The position numbers and the translations under genes are program-made. Positions 17,640 to 28,101 of a stretch of DNA of 64,000 bases are shown here, piece after piece. Below the pieces are notes generated by a model that was not told the DNA's origin, ran no database searches, and worked only from the letters and a program-made list of their open reading frames with translations. The DNA is from Bacteroidota bacterium (GTDB lineage Bacteria; Bacteroidota; Bacteroidia; Chitinophagales; BACL12). Each line of letters opens with the position of its first letter. Position 1 is the first letter of the stretch. The stretch is taken from contig JADKEK010000011.1 of assembly GCA_016718035.1 (NCBI GenBank), forward strand, positions 136,433-200,432. The letters are read 5' to 3'.

Positions 17640-19283
17640 ATGAAAATTCTGGTAACAGGTTCTAAAGGTCAGCTAGGTAACGAAATTCAGGTGTTAAGTA
17701 AACGACATCCTCAGCATAATTATGTATTTGTAGATGTTGATGAATTGGATATTACCAATAATACGAGTGTTCAACAGTTTTTCGCACAACATCAGTTTGA
17801 TGTTTGTATTAATTGCGCGGCTTATACTGCGGTAGACAAAGCAGAAGGTGATGATACAATGGCGGCGCTCATCAATGTAACCGGTGTTGAATATTTGGCT
17901 AATGCCTGCCAAAGAGCCGGCGCTGTGCTATTTCATATTTCTACCGATTTTGTTTTTGATGGCTCAGCAACCTCACCAATCGATGTGGCAACTTCAGTAA
18001 ATCCTATTTCTGTTTACGGACAAACAAAAGCTGAAGGTGAATATCGTGCATTATCACTCAATCAAAAAACGATATTAATCAGGACAAGCTGGGTTTACAG
18101 CACCTTCGGAAATAACTTTGTAAAAACAATGATTCGTTTGGGAAAAGAAAAACCTGAACTCGGTGTTGTGAACGACCAGGTTGGTTGTCCCACTTATGCA
18201 AAAGACCTGGCATGGGTGATTTTCGAGTTCATAAAAAAATTGCCGACAATAGAATATGGTATTTATCATTTTTCTAATTCCGGGGTTACTTCTTGGTGTG
18301 GTTTTGCACAAAAAATTATGGAATTGTATGGCCTTAACTGTAAGGTTAATCCTATTACGACAGACCAATATCCGACGCCCGCAAAACGCCCGAAATATTC
18401 GGTAATGAATTGCGATAAAACGATAAATACTTTACAAATAAATATCCCGCATTGGGAAAATGCATTGGAAGAATGCATACAACTATTAAAACAACAAGAA
18501 ATGTTAGAACAGATTGACGTTAAAAAAATTATTGCGATTGCTGAAGCAGCAGGTAAAGAAATTATGCAAATTTATGATACTGACGATTTTGCAGTTACCG
18601 ATAAAAGTGATAATTCACCATTAACCAAAGCCGACAAAGCAGGTAATGCAGTTATTGTTGCTGCATTAAAAGAGCAATATCCGCAAATTCCGATTATCAG
18701 CGAAGAAAATAAAATGATTGAATATGCTGACCGCAAAGACTGGAATTATTTCTGGTTAGTTGACCCGCTTGATGGCACTAAAGAATTTATTAAAAAGAAT
18801 GGCGAGTTCACCGTAAACATCGCATTAGTTCGTAATGGCAAACCGGTATTAGGTGTTGTTGGCATTCCTGCTAAAAATCAAATGTATTACGCGGTAGAAA
18901 ATAAAGGCGCTTATAAAATTGACGAAAACGGTGTGGAAACAAAATTGGTTGTTAATGAACCAAAAACTGATGAAATTGCATTAATTGGAAGCCGTTCACA
19001 TCCATCACCTGAATTTGATGCATATTTAAAAGACATGGAAAGCAAATTTGCTACGGTAAATTTTGTTCCTGCAGGTAGTTCATTAAAATTTTGTTTAGTT
19101 GCAGAAGGCAAAGCTGATGTATATCCTCGTTTAGGACCAACCATGGAATGGGATACTGCAGCAGGTCACGCTTTAGTATTAGAAGCCGGAGCCAGAGTAA
19201 AAGTTTATGGTCAGGAAATGGATTTACAATACAATAAAGAAAATTTATTAAATCCGTTTTTTATAGTGGAGAAAGCGAATTAA
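17640..19283 (+). CDS. rfbD: Fusion: dTDP-4-dehydrorhamnose reductase (RmlD) + CysQ-type bisphosphate nucleotidase
   Basis: A single 547-codon frame carries two complete enzymes. Residues 1-~285 are RmlD: TGSKGQLGNE (6-15), STDFVFDG (101-108), Y126/K130 in YGQTKAEGEY. Residues ~288-547 are a lithium-sensitive phosphatase-type domain: EE at 355-356 in IISEEN, DPLDGT at 375-380, and WDTAAGHA with D505, all metal ligands. This matches CysQ, which hydrolyses 3'-phosphoadenosine 5'-phosphate. An ATG sits exactly at the joint (18501), so this may be a recent fusion by loss of the rfbD stop, with internal initiation possible. It ends 23 bases inside the convergent gene at 19261. Confidence 0.92.
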   Translation: MKILVTGSKGQLGNEIQVLSKRHPQHNYVFVDVDELDITNNTSVQQFFAQHQFDVCINCAAYTAVDKAEGDDTMAALINVTGVEYLANACQRAGAVLFHISTDFVFDGSATSPIDVATSVNPISVYGQTKAEGEYRALSLNQKTILIRTSWVYSTFGNNFVKTMIRLGKEKPELGVVNDQVGCPTYAKDLAWVIFEFIKKLPTIEYGIYHFSNSGVTSWCGFAQKIMELYGLNCKVNPITTDQYPTPAKRPKYSVMNCDKTINTLQINIPHWENALEECIQLLKQQEMLEQIDVKKIIAIAEAAGKEIMQIYDTDDFAVTDKSDNSPLTKADKAGNAVIVAALKEQYPQIPIISEENKMIEYADRKDWNYFWLVDPLDGTKEFIKKNGEFTVNIALVRNGKPVLGVVGIPAKNQMYYAVENKGAYKIDENGVETKLVVNEPKTDEIALIGSRSHPSPEFDAYLKDMESKFATVNFVPAGSSLKFCLVAEGKADVYPRLGPTMEWDTAAGHALVLEAGARVKVYGQEMDLQYNKENLLNPFFIVEKAN

Positions 19284-22200
19284 TTACCTTTCGTTGTTTA
19301 CCGTTTTCGGTAACAAATGTTATGAATCGTATAGTTGGAGTGAGGGAAATAAATCTCGAACGTTGAGATAAATAACCGCTCCCATTATACGATTCTACTT
19401 TTTGGACACTTCCATTTTGATAGGTCACCAATGCGTATATTTCATCTTCCTGAAAATAACTGCTTTGTCCATTATCCCAACTAAATACATGCGTTTTACC
19501 ATTGTTGATGGTGCCAACAATTAAGGGCTGATTTTTTTCACCACAAGCTATGGTAGTTAAAGCACGGGAATCGCCATCGCTCCAATATCCGCTTGTATTA
19601 CTTCTTACTGCCTCAAAAGTGCAATCGCCTTTGCCTAATAATAATAACCCGGTGCCGGCATCATGACGCATAATTAAAATATCAGTCGTATAATAATTGC
19701 CATGCATTAAAATATCGGTAAAGCCATCTTTATTAAAATCGTCAACAACGCTGCCCATCATTACACTTATTTGAGCATAAACAGGTAATGGTAAAATGTC
19801 GAATTTGCCATTACCTTTATTATGCATCACTACGCTTCTAAATTCATAAGCATATCTATGGATTGCATCATTTAAAGCTTCACCAAAAATATCTGTTACA
19901 GTCGCCTTCCCATACCAATCCCAACTTGGCATTAGTTTACGGTAGGAGGGAACTTGTTCTAATAAACGCTCACGCAATTGAATTGGATATAATTGATCAT
20001 GCTGGTAATGACAAAGAATTAAATCCTGTGTATTGTTGTTATCGAAATCAGAAAGAAAAGCCTCCATTGGTAAATTACGTCCATCAACTTCTGAAGGCGT
20101 ATTCATATATCTCCTGTTAGTCCCGAAATTGCCTAATACATAATCGATATCACCATCATTATCAAAATCGGAACCTTGAACACTTTGCCACCAACCATCT
20201 GTTTTTTCAGTATTTATTGTTGCTGAAATATTTTTAAATAATTTACCTGTATTTTCAAAAATGGTAAATGGCATCCAGTCTCCGCATAATACTAAATCCA
20301 TTTTATTGTCATTATTGTAATCGCTCCAAATTGCTGAAGTCACCATGCCAATTTCCAATAATTCAGGAGCAATTTGGGCTGTCACATCTGTAAATTTTCC
20401 TTTATCATTCCGCAAAATATAACTGCTTACCGGTTTTAAATAAGCGCCCGGGTATTGACGTCCTCCAATAAATAAATCCATATCGCCATCAGCATCAAAA
20501 TCACAGGCATTCACACTCGACTTTGGGGTATAACTTTGTGGAATAGATTGTTGCTGCAAAGTGAATTTTCCGGTGCCGTCATTCAGATATAAATAATCGG
20601 TGTAGCTTTTGTCATTAGCAGGAAATTCATTTCCACCTGCCGTGATGTATAAATCATTGTCCTTATCATTATCAGCATCAAAAAATAATGCGCCACCATT
20701 GTCGGTTAACAATTTTGGTTCAGGTAATTGGTTCGGCGATAAAATAAATTTTTGTGGGGTTGTTTGTAAATAAAGTTTGCCAGGCTGACTAGCACTTCCA
20801 CCAAAATATACATCATCCAATTGATTGCCATCAACATCGCCAACTGCAATACAAGGCCCTAAGACACTCATTTTATGAGGTAATAAAAATTCGCGTAAAA
20901 AGTCATCATTTTCGTTTTCCTTATGTTCGTAAGCTAATCCCGAAGATGTATTGTCGGCAAAAACCGGTGCCGGTTTTTCTTTTTTTGGTATGACTTGTTT
21001 TTTGGCGTTTTTATGCTCAATCGAAACTACCTGATTGGCAGTTATGTTTGTTAAAATTTGTTGATTTCCGTCAGGCCATTCTATTTCAATTCTTTCTACG
21101 GTACTGTTTTTCCCCAATCCAAAATGAATTAACTGCTCGGTAGTTGAAATATATCCTCTTACATTGGTGTGCTGCACATATTGCATCTCATCACCATAAT
21201 AGATGCGCACCTTAGTGCCTAAACCATTAGTGTTTTTAGCATAACCAATAAGTTGAATATTGAGGTAATTATTTGCCGTGATACTTGAAGCATTATTGCG
21301 ATATAAAAACGGATGGTCATTAGCATTAGAACATACAATGTCAATATCACCATCCAAATCGAAATCCGCGGCAGCAGCACCATACGAAACTGAAGGATAA
21401 TAAATTCCCCATTCATCACGTTTGTCGTCAAAAGTTAAATCCCCATTGTTTTTATAAATAAAATTAGGGTGATCCAACACATTTCTTGGAATTGAATTCA
21501 CTAATTCATAATAAATAATACTGTCGCTAATCCTGCATGCTCTGCGCAGTTTGCTGTAAGTTTCTGTTTCATCCACATTAAAATCCTGCAGGTAACCGGT
21601 AGATATAAATAAATCTTTATATCCATCATTATCAAAATCAGTAAAAAACGGACTCCATGCCCAATCTGTAACACCAACACCTGCTGTGCGCGATATTTCA
21701 GAAAAGGTGCCATTGCCATTATTTAATTTTAATGAATTACCATGTTTCTGATAACCATATCCGGCATTTATTAAAGTTCTGATTATTTCAATTTGACTCG
21801 ATACCTGAAATGTTTTGTAGGTATAATTTTCTTCCATTTCAATATCCGCATTAAAAATGTCAAGCAAACCATCATTATCAATATCTGCAATATCGGTCCC
21901 CATTGAACTCACATCGTGTCGTTTAATTGCAGTTAATGAAACGTCACTAAATGTGCCATCGCCTTTATTTAAATATAAGAAATCGTACATGCCAAAATCA
22001 TTGGCTACATAAATATCCTGCCATCCATCTTCATTTACATCACCAACCGAACATGCAAGTCCGAAACCATGATTATTTATCCCTGCTTCAAGATGCACAT
22101 CTGTAAAGGTGCCATCGCCATTATTGCGGTATAATTTATTGCTTAAATTTTGTTGTGTTTCAATTTTTTGAAAATATACTGTCTTGAATTTATTGATAAA

Positions 22201-22860
22201 ATCCATGGGATGCGTAACTAAATACATATCCAAATCTCCATCATTATCATAATCAAAAAAGTTGGCTGTTGAACAGGTAGATGCATCATCTAACCCATAC
22301 GCTTTTCCCGCTTCGGTAAATGATAAATCACCATTATTAATATATAATTTATTGCGCCTTTCTTCAGGATTATCGCGACGGGTATTGCAGATATAAATAT
22401 CTAAATAGCCATCTCCATTTACATCAGCAACAGTAGAACCGGATGTCCAATCGGTAGGACTTTTTAGTATACCACTTTTTGTTGTTACATCTTCAAATTG
22501 TAACTCACCTTTATTAATAAATAAACGATGAGGGACATGCACACCGGTAAAAAATATATCCGGTAAGCCATCATTATTAAAATCGCCAATATTTACACTG
22601 CCTCCATTATAAACAAATACATACCGCCAATAATTATCTTCATAATTATCCGGAATGGTATTGAGAAACTCTAAACCTGTCGATTTAGCGGTTAATATGT
22701 CAAACATTTTTCCACTAGCTACATCTGTTTTTACAATTCTTGTTTCATCAATAACAACTGAGGCTCGTGTTACATGGTCATCACTTCGAAATAATTTACA
22801 GCCCGAAATAATGAACAGGGTTATAGCTAATAAACCGATAGTGCGGATGATAGGTCTCAT
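19261..22860 (-). CDS. FG-GAP/VCBS repeat lipoprotein with ASPIC/UnbV domain
   Basis: 1,199 residues from the ATG at 22860; a longer frame from 22932 lacks a signal. The lipobox FIISGCK gives lipidated C21. The N-terminal half has many calcium-type repeats (DFNNDGLPDIF, DVNGDGYLDIY, DYDNDGDLDMY, DFDNDGYKDLF). An ASPIC/UnbV-like domain follows (GLGTKVRIYYGDEMQY ... IEWPDGNQ). A second repeat block follows (DVDGNQLDDVY, DFDADGDMDLF, DYNNDNKMDLV, DFDNDGDIDYV). This is the integrin-like propeller family common in Bacteroidota, anchored in the outer membrane; function is unknown. Its last 23 bases overlap the convergent rfbD-cysQ gene. Confidence 0.85.
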   Translation of the reverse strand: MRPIIRTIGLLAITLFIISGCKLFRSDDHVTRASVVIDETRIVKTDVASGKMFDILTAKSTGLEFLNTIPDNYEDNYWRYVFVYNGGSVNIGDFNNDGLPDIFFTGVHVPHRLFINKGELQFEDVTTKSGILKSPTDWTSGSTVADVNGDGYLDIYICNTRRDNPEERRNKLYINNGDLSFTEAGKAYGLDDASTCSTANFFDYDNDGDLDMYLVTHPMDFINKFKTVYFQKIETQQNLSNKLYRNNGDGTFTDVHLEAGINNHGFGLACSVGDVNEDGWQDIYVANDFGMYDFLYLNKGDGTFSDVSLTAIKRHDVSSMGTDIADIDNDGLLDIFNADIEMEENYTYKTFQVSSQIEIIRTLINAGYGYQKHGNSLKLNNGNGTFSEISRTAGVGVTDWAWSPFFTDFDNDGYKDLFISTGYLQDFNVDETETYSKLRRACRISDSIIYYELVNSIPRNVLDHPNFIYKNNGDLTFDDKRDEWGIYYPSVSYGAAAADFDLDGDIDIVCSNANDHPFLYRNNASSITANNYLNIQLIGYAKNTNGLGTKVRIYYGDEMQYVQHTNVRGYISTTEQLIHFGLGKNSTVERIEIEWPDGNQQILTNITANQVVSIEHKNAKKQVIPKKEKPAPVFADNTSSGLAYEHKENENDDFLREFLLPHKMSVLGPCIAVGDVDGNQLDDVYFGGSASQPGKLYLQTTPQKFILSPNQLPEPKLLTDNGGALFFDADNDKDNDLYITAGGNEFPANDKSYTDYLYLNDGTGKFTLQQQSIPQSYTPKSSVNACDFDADGDMDLFIGGRQYPGAYLKPVSSYILRNDKGKFTDVTAQIAPELLEIGMVTSAIWSDYNNDNKMDLVLCGDWMPFTIFENTGKLFKNISATINTEKTDGWWQSVQGSDFDNDGDIDYVLGNFGTNRRYMNTPSEVDGRNLPMEAFLSDFDNNNTQDLILCHYQHDQLYPIQLRERLLEQVPSYRKLMPSWDWYGKATVTDIFGEALNDAIHRYAYEFRSVVMHNKGNGKFDILPLPVYAQISVMMGSVVDDFNKDGFTDILMHGNYYTTDILIMRHDAGTGLLLLGKGDCTFEAVRSNTSGYWSDGDSRALTTIACGEKNQPLIVGTINNGKTHVFSWDNGQSSYFQEDEIYALVTYQNGSVQKVESYNGSGYLSQRSRFISLTPTIRFITFVTENGKQRKVINSLSPL

Positions 22861-23041
22861 TGGATGGGTTAAAATACTACTATTTTTGATTTTCACTAAA
22901 AAATATGCTAAAAATAACCGATTTTGTGACATGCAATTCTTTGTTAATTTTTTGAATTTCGAGTAAAATTTTGTGACTTCGCCTTTTATAAGAAGAAAGA
23001 CAGGCCTATTTTTAAGCCATCGTTAGCCCAAACCAGAAATT

Positions 23042-26026
23042 ATGAAAAAGATCACAACACTTGTAGCAGCCTTAACCCTTATGCTTTCTGCCTACGGACA
23101 GGCGGACCCCATACCGGCAGATACTGCTGCTATAACACCTGAACCTATTAATGAACGCGTGCAGGGAATTCAGAAAAGAAAGGCCCTCGAAACCGCATCT
23201 TTAGTTAAAAACCTGAGTTTCACCAGTATAGGACCTACCATTATGAGCGGTCGTGTGACAGACTTAGATGTCAATCCTAAGGATGCTTCTAAATTTTATG
23301 TGGCATATGCCAGCGGGGGGTTATGGTACACAGATAACAACGGACAATCGTTTAAACCCGTATTCGATAATGAAGATGTTATCACAATTGGTGACATAGC
23401 AGTTGACTGGACTAATAATATAATCTGGGTTGGAACCGGTGAGGTAAATAGCTCTCGTTCCAGCTATGCAGGTATTGGTGTATATAAATCAGAAGACATG
23501 GGTAAAACCTGGATTTATTGCGGTTTACCTGAATCGCATCATATTGGACGTATTGCTATCAATCCTAGAAATCCTGAAAATGTATTTGTTGCCGTGTTAG
23601 GTCATTTATATTCACCTAACGAAGATCGCGGCGTATATAAAACAATTGATGGTGGTAAAACCTGGAAAAAAACATTATTTGTTGATGATAATACCGGTGT
23701 TGTTGATTTATTAATGGACCCTAATGTTCCTGATTTTCTTTACGCAACAACCTGGCATCGTGAACGTCGTGCTTGGAATTTTGTGGAAGGCGGACAATCA
23801 TCAGATATTTATAAATCAGTTGATGCCGGCGAAACTTGGCAATTATTAACTACCGGAAATTCCGGTTTCCCTTCAGGTAATGTTGGACGTATTGGTATTA
23901 CAGTTGCTCCACTGCATAATAATATTGTGTATGCTGTGGTAGATAATCAAAACCCGAAAGAACAAGACCCGGCTTTGCGTGAACGTGAACTGGATACCTC
24001 AGATTTTAATCTCGACAGTTTAAAAATAATTACCGCTGCAAAATTTGCTACACTCGATGAAACAGCGCTTACACAATTTTTAAAGGATAATAAATTTCCT
24101 GAAGAATATACTGCTCAATCCATCAAAGCAAAAGTGGCAACCGGCGAATATGCACCAACTGTTTTAACTGATTATTTAAACGACGGTGGTTATGTATTTA
24201 ATTTACCGATTAAAGGTTGTGAAGTTTACCGCAGCGACGATGGCGGAACCTCGTGGTATAAAACACACGAAGGATATTTAGATGGTGCCTTTTATACTTA
24301 TGGATATTATTTTGCAACTATTAAAGTAAGTCCTAAAAATGATAATAAAATTCTGGTGTCTGCATTTAATGCTTTATTAAGTGAAGATGGCGGAAAAACA
24401 TTTAAAAATATTGATGGACCAAATGTACATCCCGACCATCATGCGGCTTATTTTAATCCTACAAACGACAAACATATTATTGTTGGAAACGACGGTGGTG
24501 TAAATATTACATACGACAATGGTGCCAATTGGTTTTTTGCCAACAACCCTGCAGTAGGTCAATTTTATTCAGTGGCAGTAGATAATGCAACACCATATAA
24601 TGTGTATGGCGGTTTGCAAGATAATGGTGTATGGTGGGGACCTTCTGATTACGAAAAAAGTAATTACTGGCAAGCTGCCGGAAAATATCCGTATCAACCG
24701 TTATACGGTGGCGATGGTATGCAGGTGCAGGTTGATACCCGCGACAATGCTACTGTGTATACAGGTTATCAATTTGGTTATTATGCCCGCGTAAATAATG
24801 CAACTGCGCAAGAAGAAATTGCTATTCGTCCTTCACATAAATTTGGTGAATCACCATTGCGTTATAACTGGCAAACACCAATTTTATTAAGTCGCCATAA
24901 TCAGGATATTCTTTATTATGGTTCAAATAAATTTCATCGCTCAATGAACAAGGGCGAAAATATGACCACATTAAGTGGCGATTTAACCAATGGCAAAAAA
25001 ACCGGTGATGTACCTTACGGAACAATTACCACCATTGCTGAGTCACCAAAACGTTTCGGATTATTGTATTGCGGAACTGATGATGGCAATATTTGGGTAA
25101 GTAAAGACGGCGGATATTCTTGGAATAAAATAAATGTATTTATTAAAAAAGAATTACCTCCGGTTAAAAGTAAAACACCTCCTCCGGTATTTAATGCAAT
25201 TCCTGACGGGCTCTGGGTGAGTCGTGTTGCTGCAAGTAATCACAATGAAGGAACTGTTTATGTTTCATTAAACGGATACCGATACGATAACTTTTTACCA
25301 TATTTATTTGTGAGTACCGATTATGGTGCAACCTGGTCCGAAATAGGTAAAGACTTACCATACGAACCAATTAATGTGGTAAAAGAAGATGTTAAAAATC
25401 CGAATATCATTTATGTGGGAACCGATAATGGTTTATACGTATCAATAAATGGCGGAAAAAATTTCATGGCATTTAATGGTAATTTGCCAAGAGTTGCTGT
25501 TCATGATATCGCTATTCAGGAACGCGATAATGAAATGGTAATTGCTACCCACGGAAGAAGTTTATATAAAGTTGGTTTAGATGAAATTCAATCATTGGAT
25601 TTTATTTCGAATAAAGACATCCATGTTTTTGCTACCGAAAAATTCCAATATGATGAAAATGCAGGTAAACAATTTAACGTATTCGATAAACCTTATGAAC
25701 CTACCTATAAATTTCCGTATTACGTGAAAAATGCAGGTATTACTACAATTACTATTGCCACTGTTGATGGTACTGTTATTCATGAATTTACGGACAATAG
25801 TGAAGCCGGCTTAAATTACCTTGACTATGCACTTACCTTCGATGCAAAATACAAATCTGCGTATGAAGAATATTTGAATGGTTTACCGGTTGAAGGTTAC
25901 CGAGAAGTGGCCAACATAAAGGCAGCAGATAATAAATTGTTTTATTTGATGCCGGGTAAATATATTATCAAATTTACCGCTGAAAGTTTAACTACTGTTC
26001 AAGAGAACTTTGAGATTGTGAAGTAA
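23042..26026 (+). CDS. Secreted sortilin/BNR-like beta-propeller protein
   Basis: 994 residues with signal peptide MKKITTLVAALTLMLSAYGQ. It carries repeated propeller blades with the BNR/sortilin pattern: GGLWYTDNNGQSFKP, VYKSEDMGKTW, VYKTIDGGKTW, VYRSDDGGTSW, LYVSINGGKNF. The C-terminal ~130 residues (KFPYYVKNAGITTITI) form a beta domain but lack a T9SS PNP motif, so export beyond the periplasm is not indicated. Such proteins are often annotated as glycosyl hydrolase or VPS10-like, and I see no catalytic residues to support enzymatic activity. It is monocistronic, followed by a terminator. Confidence 0.85.
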   Translation: MKKITTLVAALTLMLSAYGQADPIPADTAAITPEPINERVQGIQKRKALETASLVKNLSFTSIGPTIMSGRVTDLDVNPKDASKFYVAYASGGLWYTDNNGQSFKPVFDNEDVITIGDIAVDWTNNIIWVGTGEVNSSRSSYAGIGVYKSEDMGKTWIYCGLPESHHIGRIAINPRNPENVFVAVLGHLYSPNEDRGVYKTIDGGKTWKKTLFVDDNTGVVDLLMDPNVPDFLYATTWHRERRAWNFVEGGQSSDIYKSVDAGETWQLLTTGNSGFPSGNVGRIGITVAPLHNNIVYAVVDNQNPKEQDPALRERELDTSDFNLDSLKIITAAKFATLDETALTQFLKDNKFPEEYTAQSIKAKVATGEYAPTVLTDYLNDGGYVFNLPIKGCEVYRSDDGGTSWYKTHEGYLDGAFYTYGYYFATIKVSPKNDNKILVSAFNALLSEDGGKTFKNIDGPNVHPDHHAAYFNPTNDKHIIVGNDGGVNITYDNGANWFFANNPAVGQFYSVAVDNATPYNVYGGLQDNGVWWGPSDYEKSNYWQAAGKYPYQPLYGGDGMQVQVDTRDNATVYTGYQFGYYARVNNATAQEEIAIRPSHKFGESPLRYNWQTPILLSRHNQDILYYGSNKFHRSMNKGENMTTLSGDLTNGKKTGDVPYGTITTIAESPKRFGLLYCGTDDGNIWVSKDGGYSWNKINVFIKKELPPVKSKTPPPVFNAIPDGLWVSRVAASNHNEGTVYVSLNGYRYDNFLPYLFVSTDYGATWSEIGKDLPYEPINVVKEDVKNPNIIYVGTDNGLYVSINGGKNFMAFNGNLPRVAVHDIAIQERDNEMVIATHGRSLYKVGLDEIQSLDFISNKDIHVFATEKFQYDENAGKQFNVFDKPYEPTYKFPYYVKNAGITTITIATVDGTVIHEFTDNSEAGLNYLDYALTFDAKYKSAYEEYLNGLPVEGYREVANIKAADNKLFYLMPGKYIIKFTAESLTTVQENFEIVK

Positions 26027-26048
26027 CTAAAGCACTCAATACTACTAA

Positions 26049-26086
26049 AACGCTACATTTCGTTCAAGCATTGTAGCGTTTTTTTT
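26049..26086 (+). terminator. Rho-independent terminator
   Basis: AACGCTACA (26049-26057) pairs with TGTAGCGTT (26072-26080), then a run of T, 22 nt after the stop at 26026. Confidence 0.9.
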
Positions 26087-26130
26087 ATGGAATTAAACCA
26101 AGTGCTGCATCTACATCCTAAATTACTCCT

Positions 26131-27708
26131 ATGCAAAAGTTACTTCCAACGTATTTCTTTGCAGCGCTAACAATTTATTTGTCCGCCTGCAGCAACAACG
26201 CAACAGATGAATCGCCTTCTGTTATTTCTGCTAACCCGTTGACCACAGCTGTTATCCAAATTGATACAATAACTACTGAGAACCGAAATGCTAAAACTGA
26301 AATTGTTCCCGAAGACATACCCGATAATGCTTTTTATGTGAGTATTATGCCGATTCCCGATTGCCTGCCACCTTGTGAACCACCAACTGATATCAAGGCT
26401 TCACCATCTTTGGCTGAAATATTAAGCAATTTGGCACCCAAGCCGCAAAAATTTTCTGTTAATAATAGCAACGGCGAAATAATAACATGCCTGCAAGGCA
26501 CTGAACTCATTATTCCAAAAGATGCTTTTACAGCCAACGGAAAAGATATATATATTGGAGATTTAACTTTTGCTGTAACTGAATATTACGATATTGCAGA
26601 TATTGTAACGGCAAAATTACATACCCTTGGAGATGCCGGAATATTAGAGTCTGGCGGAATGGTTTACCTTGAGGCTATTGCAGGCAATACAAAACTTGAA
26701 CTCATGCCGGGTAAACAAATTGAAATAAAATTTGCTGATGAAAAAGAGGACATGGGAATTTTTTACTTGAAAGAAACGGATAGTAATTCTGTGTGGTATG
26801 CAGCACAAAATGTAATCAAACCTGCAGAAGAATCTAATGTGATTTATACCTATTACGGACCTCCGGCTAGGTTTCCAGGCGGTGGTGTTGAAATGCAAAA
26901 TTATTTTAAAAATAATTTGAAATATCCTGATTTAGACAAGTATCCCACACTGGATGGCGTGGTAATAATTTCCTGTATAATTGATTCAAATGGTTATGTA
27001 ACTAATTCGGCAATTAAAAAAAGTTTGCACCCGGCTTATGACTCAATTGCTTTAAAAGTAATTGCCGAAATGCCCCAATGGAAACCTGCAACACAAGATG
27101 ACAAATTTGTTAATACGGATTATGATATTCCTGTTCGATTTGATGCATTGGATATGGCAATTGTGCAAATGGACAAGAAGGCTTCCAAAACAAAAAGAAA
27201 TAAACAAGAGCAGGCTTCCGGTGAAATAAATTCATTTACACTTGAGGGTATAGATACTTTAATTGAATTAAATAATAAGATAACCGAATTAACGCAAACT
27301 CGACAAGGCTTAGCAATTTATTCAGACCGTATTTTGGGAACTGCAAATTTGGGTTTTGTAAACTGTGACAGATATATAAAGAATAATGTTCCAAATACAA
27401 ATGTTGTGGTTTCCTTCCCAACAACAGGTGAAACACAATGGTCACTAATCGTAAATGGGGCTCGAATCGTAATAAACGGTAGGGTTGAGCCTGCACTGGG
27501 CAGAGGTGAAGTTAGCAATATAGATTATAACCTCGATTGCACCATTTTTGCTTTGCGAAATGAAAACGGCCAATTAAGCTATTGCCTGAAAACTATCAAA
27601 ACAGGCTCTAAGAAACCGGTAGAATTAGCATTTACCCAAATTGAACCCAGTCAAATGTTTGATGTAATCGAAAAAATTAATAGTGGAAACAACCTCACAT
27701 TACGCTAG
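26131..27708 (+). CDS. Lipoprotein with ZU5-like region and internal TonB-C domain
   Basis: 525 residues. The lipobox LSAC gives lipidated C20 (MQKLLPTYFFAALTIYLSAC). Residues ~105-220 have the pattern LIIPKDAFTANGKDIYIGD ... EYYDIADIV, like the ZU5-type beta domain seen in Bacteroidota surface proteins. Residues ~240-342 match the TonB C-terminal fold: RFPGGGVEMQNYFKNNLKYP, GVVIISCIIDSNGYV, MPQWKPA, IPVRFDA. A further ~180-residue beta-rich domain follows. An energy-transducing TonB needs an inner-membrane helix, so this is unlikely to power transport; the domain probably has a binding role. Confidence 0.8.
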   Translation: MQKLLPTYFFAALTIYLSACSNNATDESPSVISANPLTTAVIQIDTITTENRNAKTEIVPEDIPDNAFYVSIMPIPDCLPPCEPPTDIKASPSLAEILSNLAPKPQKFSVNNSNGEIITCLQGTELIIPKDAFTANGKDIYIGDLTFAVTEYYDIADIVTAKLHTLGDAGILESGGMVYLEAIAGNTKLELMPGKQIEIKFADEKEDMGIFYLKETDSNSVWYAAQNVIKPAEESNVIYTYYGPPARFPGGGVEMQNYFKNNLKYPDLDKYPTLDGVVIISCIIDSNGYVTNSAIKKSLHPAYDSIALKVIAEMPQWKPATQDDKFVNTDYDIPVRFDALDMAIVQMDKKASKTKRNKQEQASGEINSFTLEGIDTLIELNNKITELTQTRQGLAIYSDRILGTANLGFVNCDRYIKNNVPNTNVVVSFPTTGETQWSLIVNGARIVINGRVEPALGRGEVSNIDYNLDCTIFALRNENGQLSYCLKTIKTGSKKPVELAFTQIEPSQMFDVIEKINSGNNLTLR

Positions 27709-27796
27709 TTATCAAGGCTTTGGCGGGCGAATCTGAGCCTGTACCATGCCTGTCAGGGGTTATAAACACCATTTATTCAGCAAAATCGGCGATTTT

Positions 27797-27828
27797 TTTG
27801 GGTTTTTCATTAAAACATCCGATATTTG
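27797..27828 (+). promoter_or_regulatory. Promoter of the L28-L33 operon
   Basis: TTTG (27797-27800), a 20-nt spacer and GATATTTG (27821-27828) match the Bacteroidota -33/-7 promoter with one mismatch in the -7 element. The ATG follows 19 nt later. Confidence 0.65.
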
Positions 27829-27847
27829 CACTCTCATTTTAAAGAAC

Positions 27848-28090
27848 ATGGCAAGAGTTTGTGATTTAACCGGCAAAAAAACGATCAGTGGAAACAACGT
27901 TTCTCACTCTAATCGTAAGACACGCCGCAAGTTTTACCCGAATTTGCAGGTAAAACGTTTTTATATTCCTGAGGAAGACCGTTGGGTAACTTTAAAGGTA
28001 GCTACTACTACCATGAAGACTATCAACAAAAAAGGTATCAGTGCATACCTGAAAGAATTGCGTCAAGCAGGTAAAACTATTAACATTTAA
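27848..28090 (+). CDS. rpmB: 50S ribosomal protein L28
   Basis: 80 residues from the ATG at 27848; an upstream in-frame extension to 27746 runs through the promoter and is not coding. MARVCDLTGKK and NNVSHSNRKTRRKFYPNLQ are the conserved L28 N-terminal motifs. First gene of the L28-L33-DUF4295 operon. Confidence 0.97.
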   Translation: MARVCDLTGKKTISGNNVSHSNRKTRRKFYPNLQVKRFYIPEEDRWVTLKVATTTMKTINKKGISAYLKELRQAGKTINI

Positions 28091-28101
28091 ATAGCTGATT
28101 T

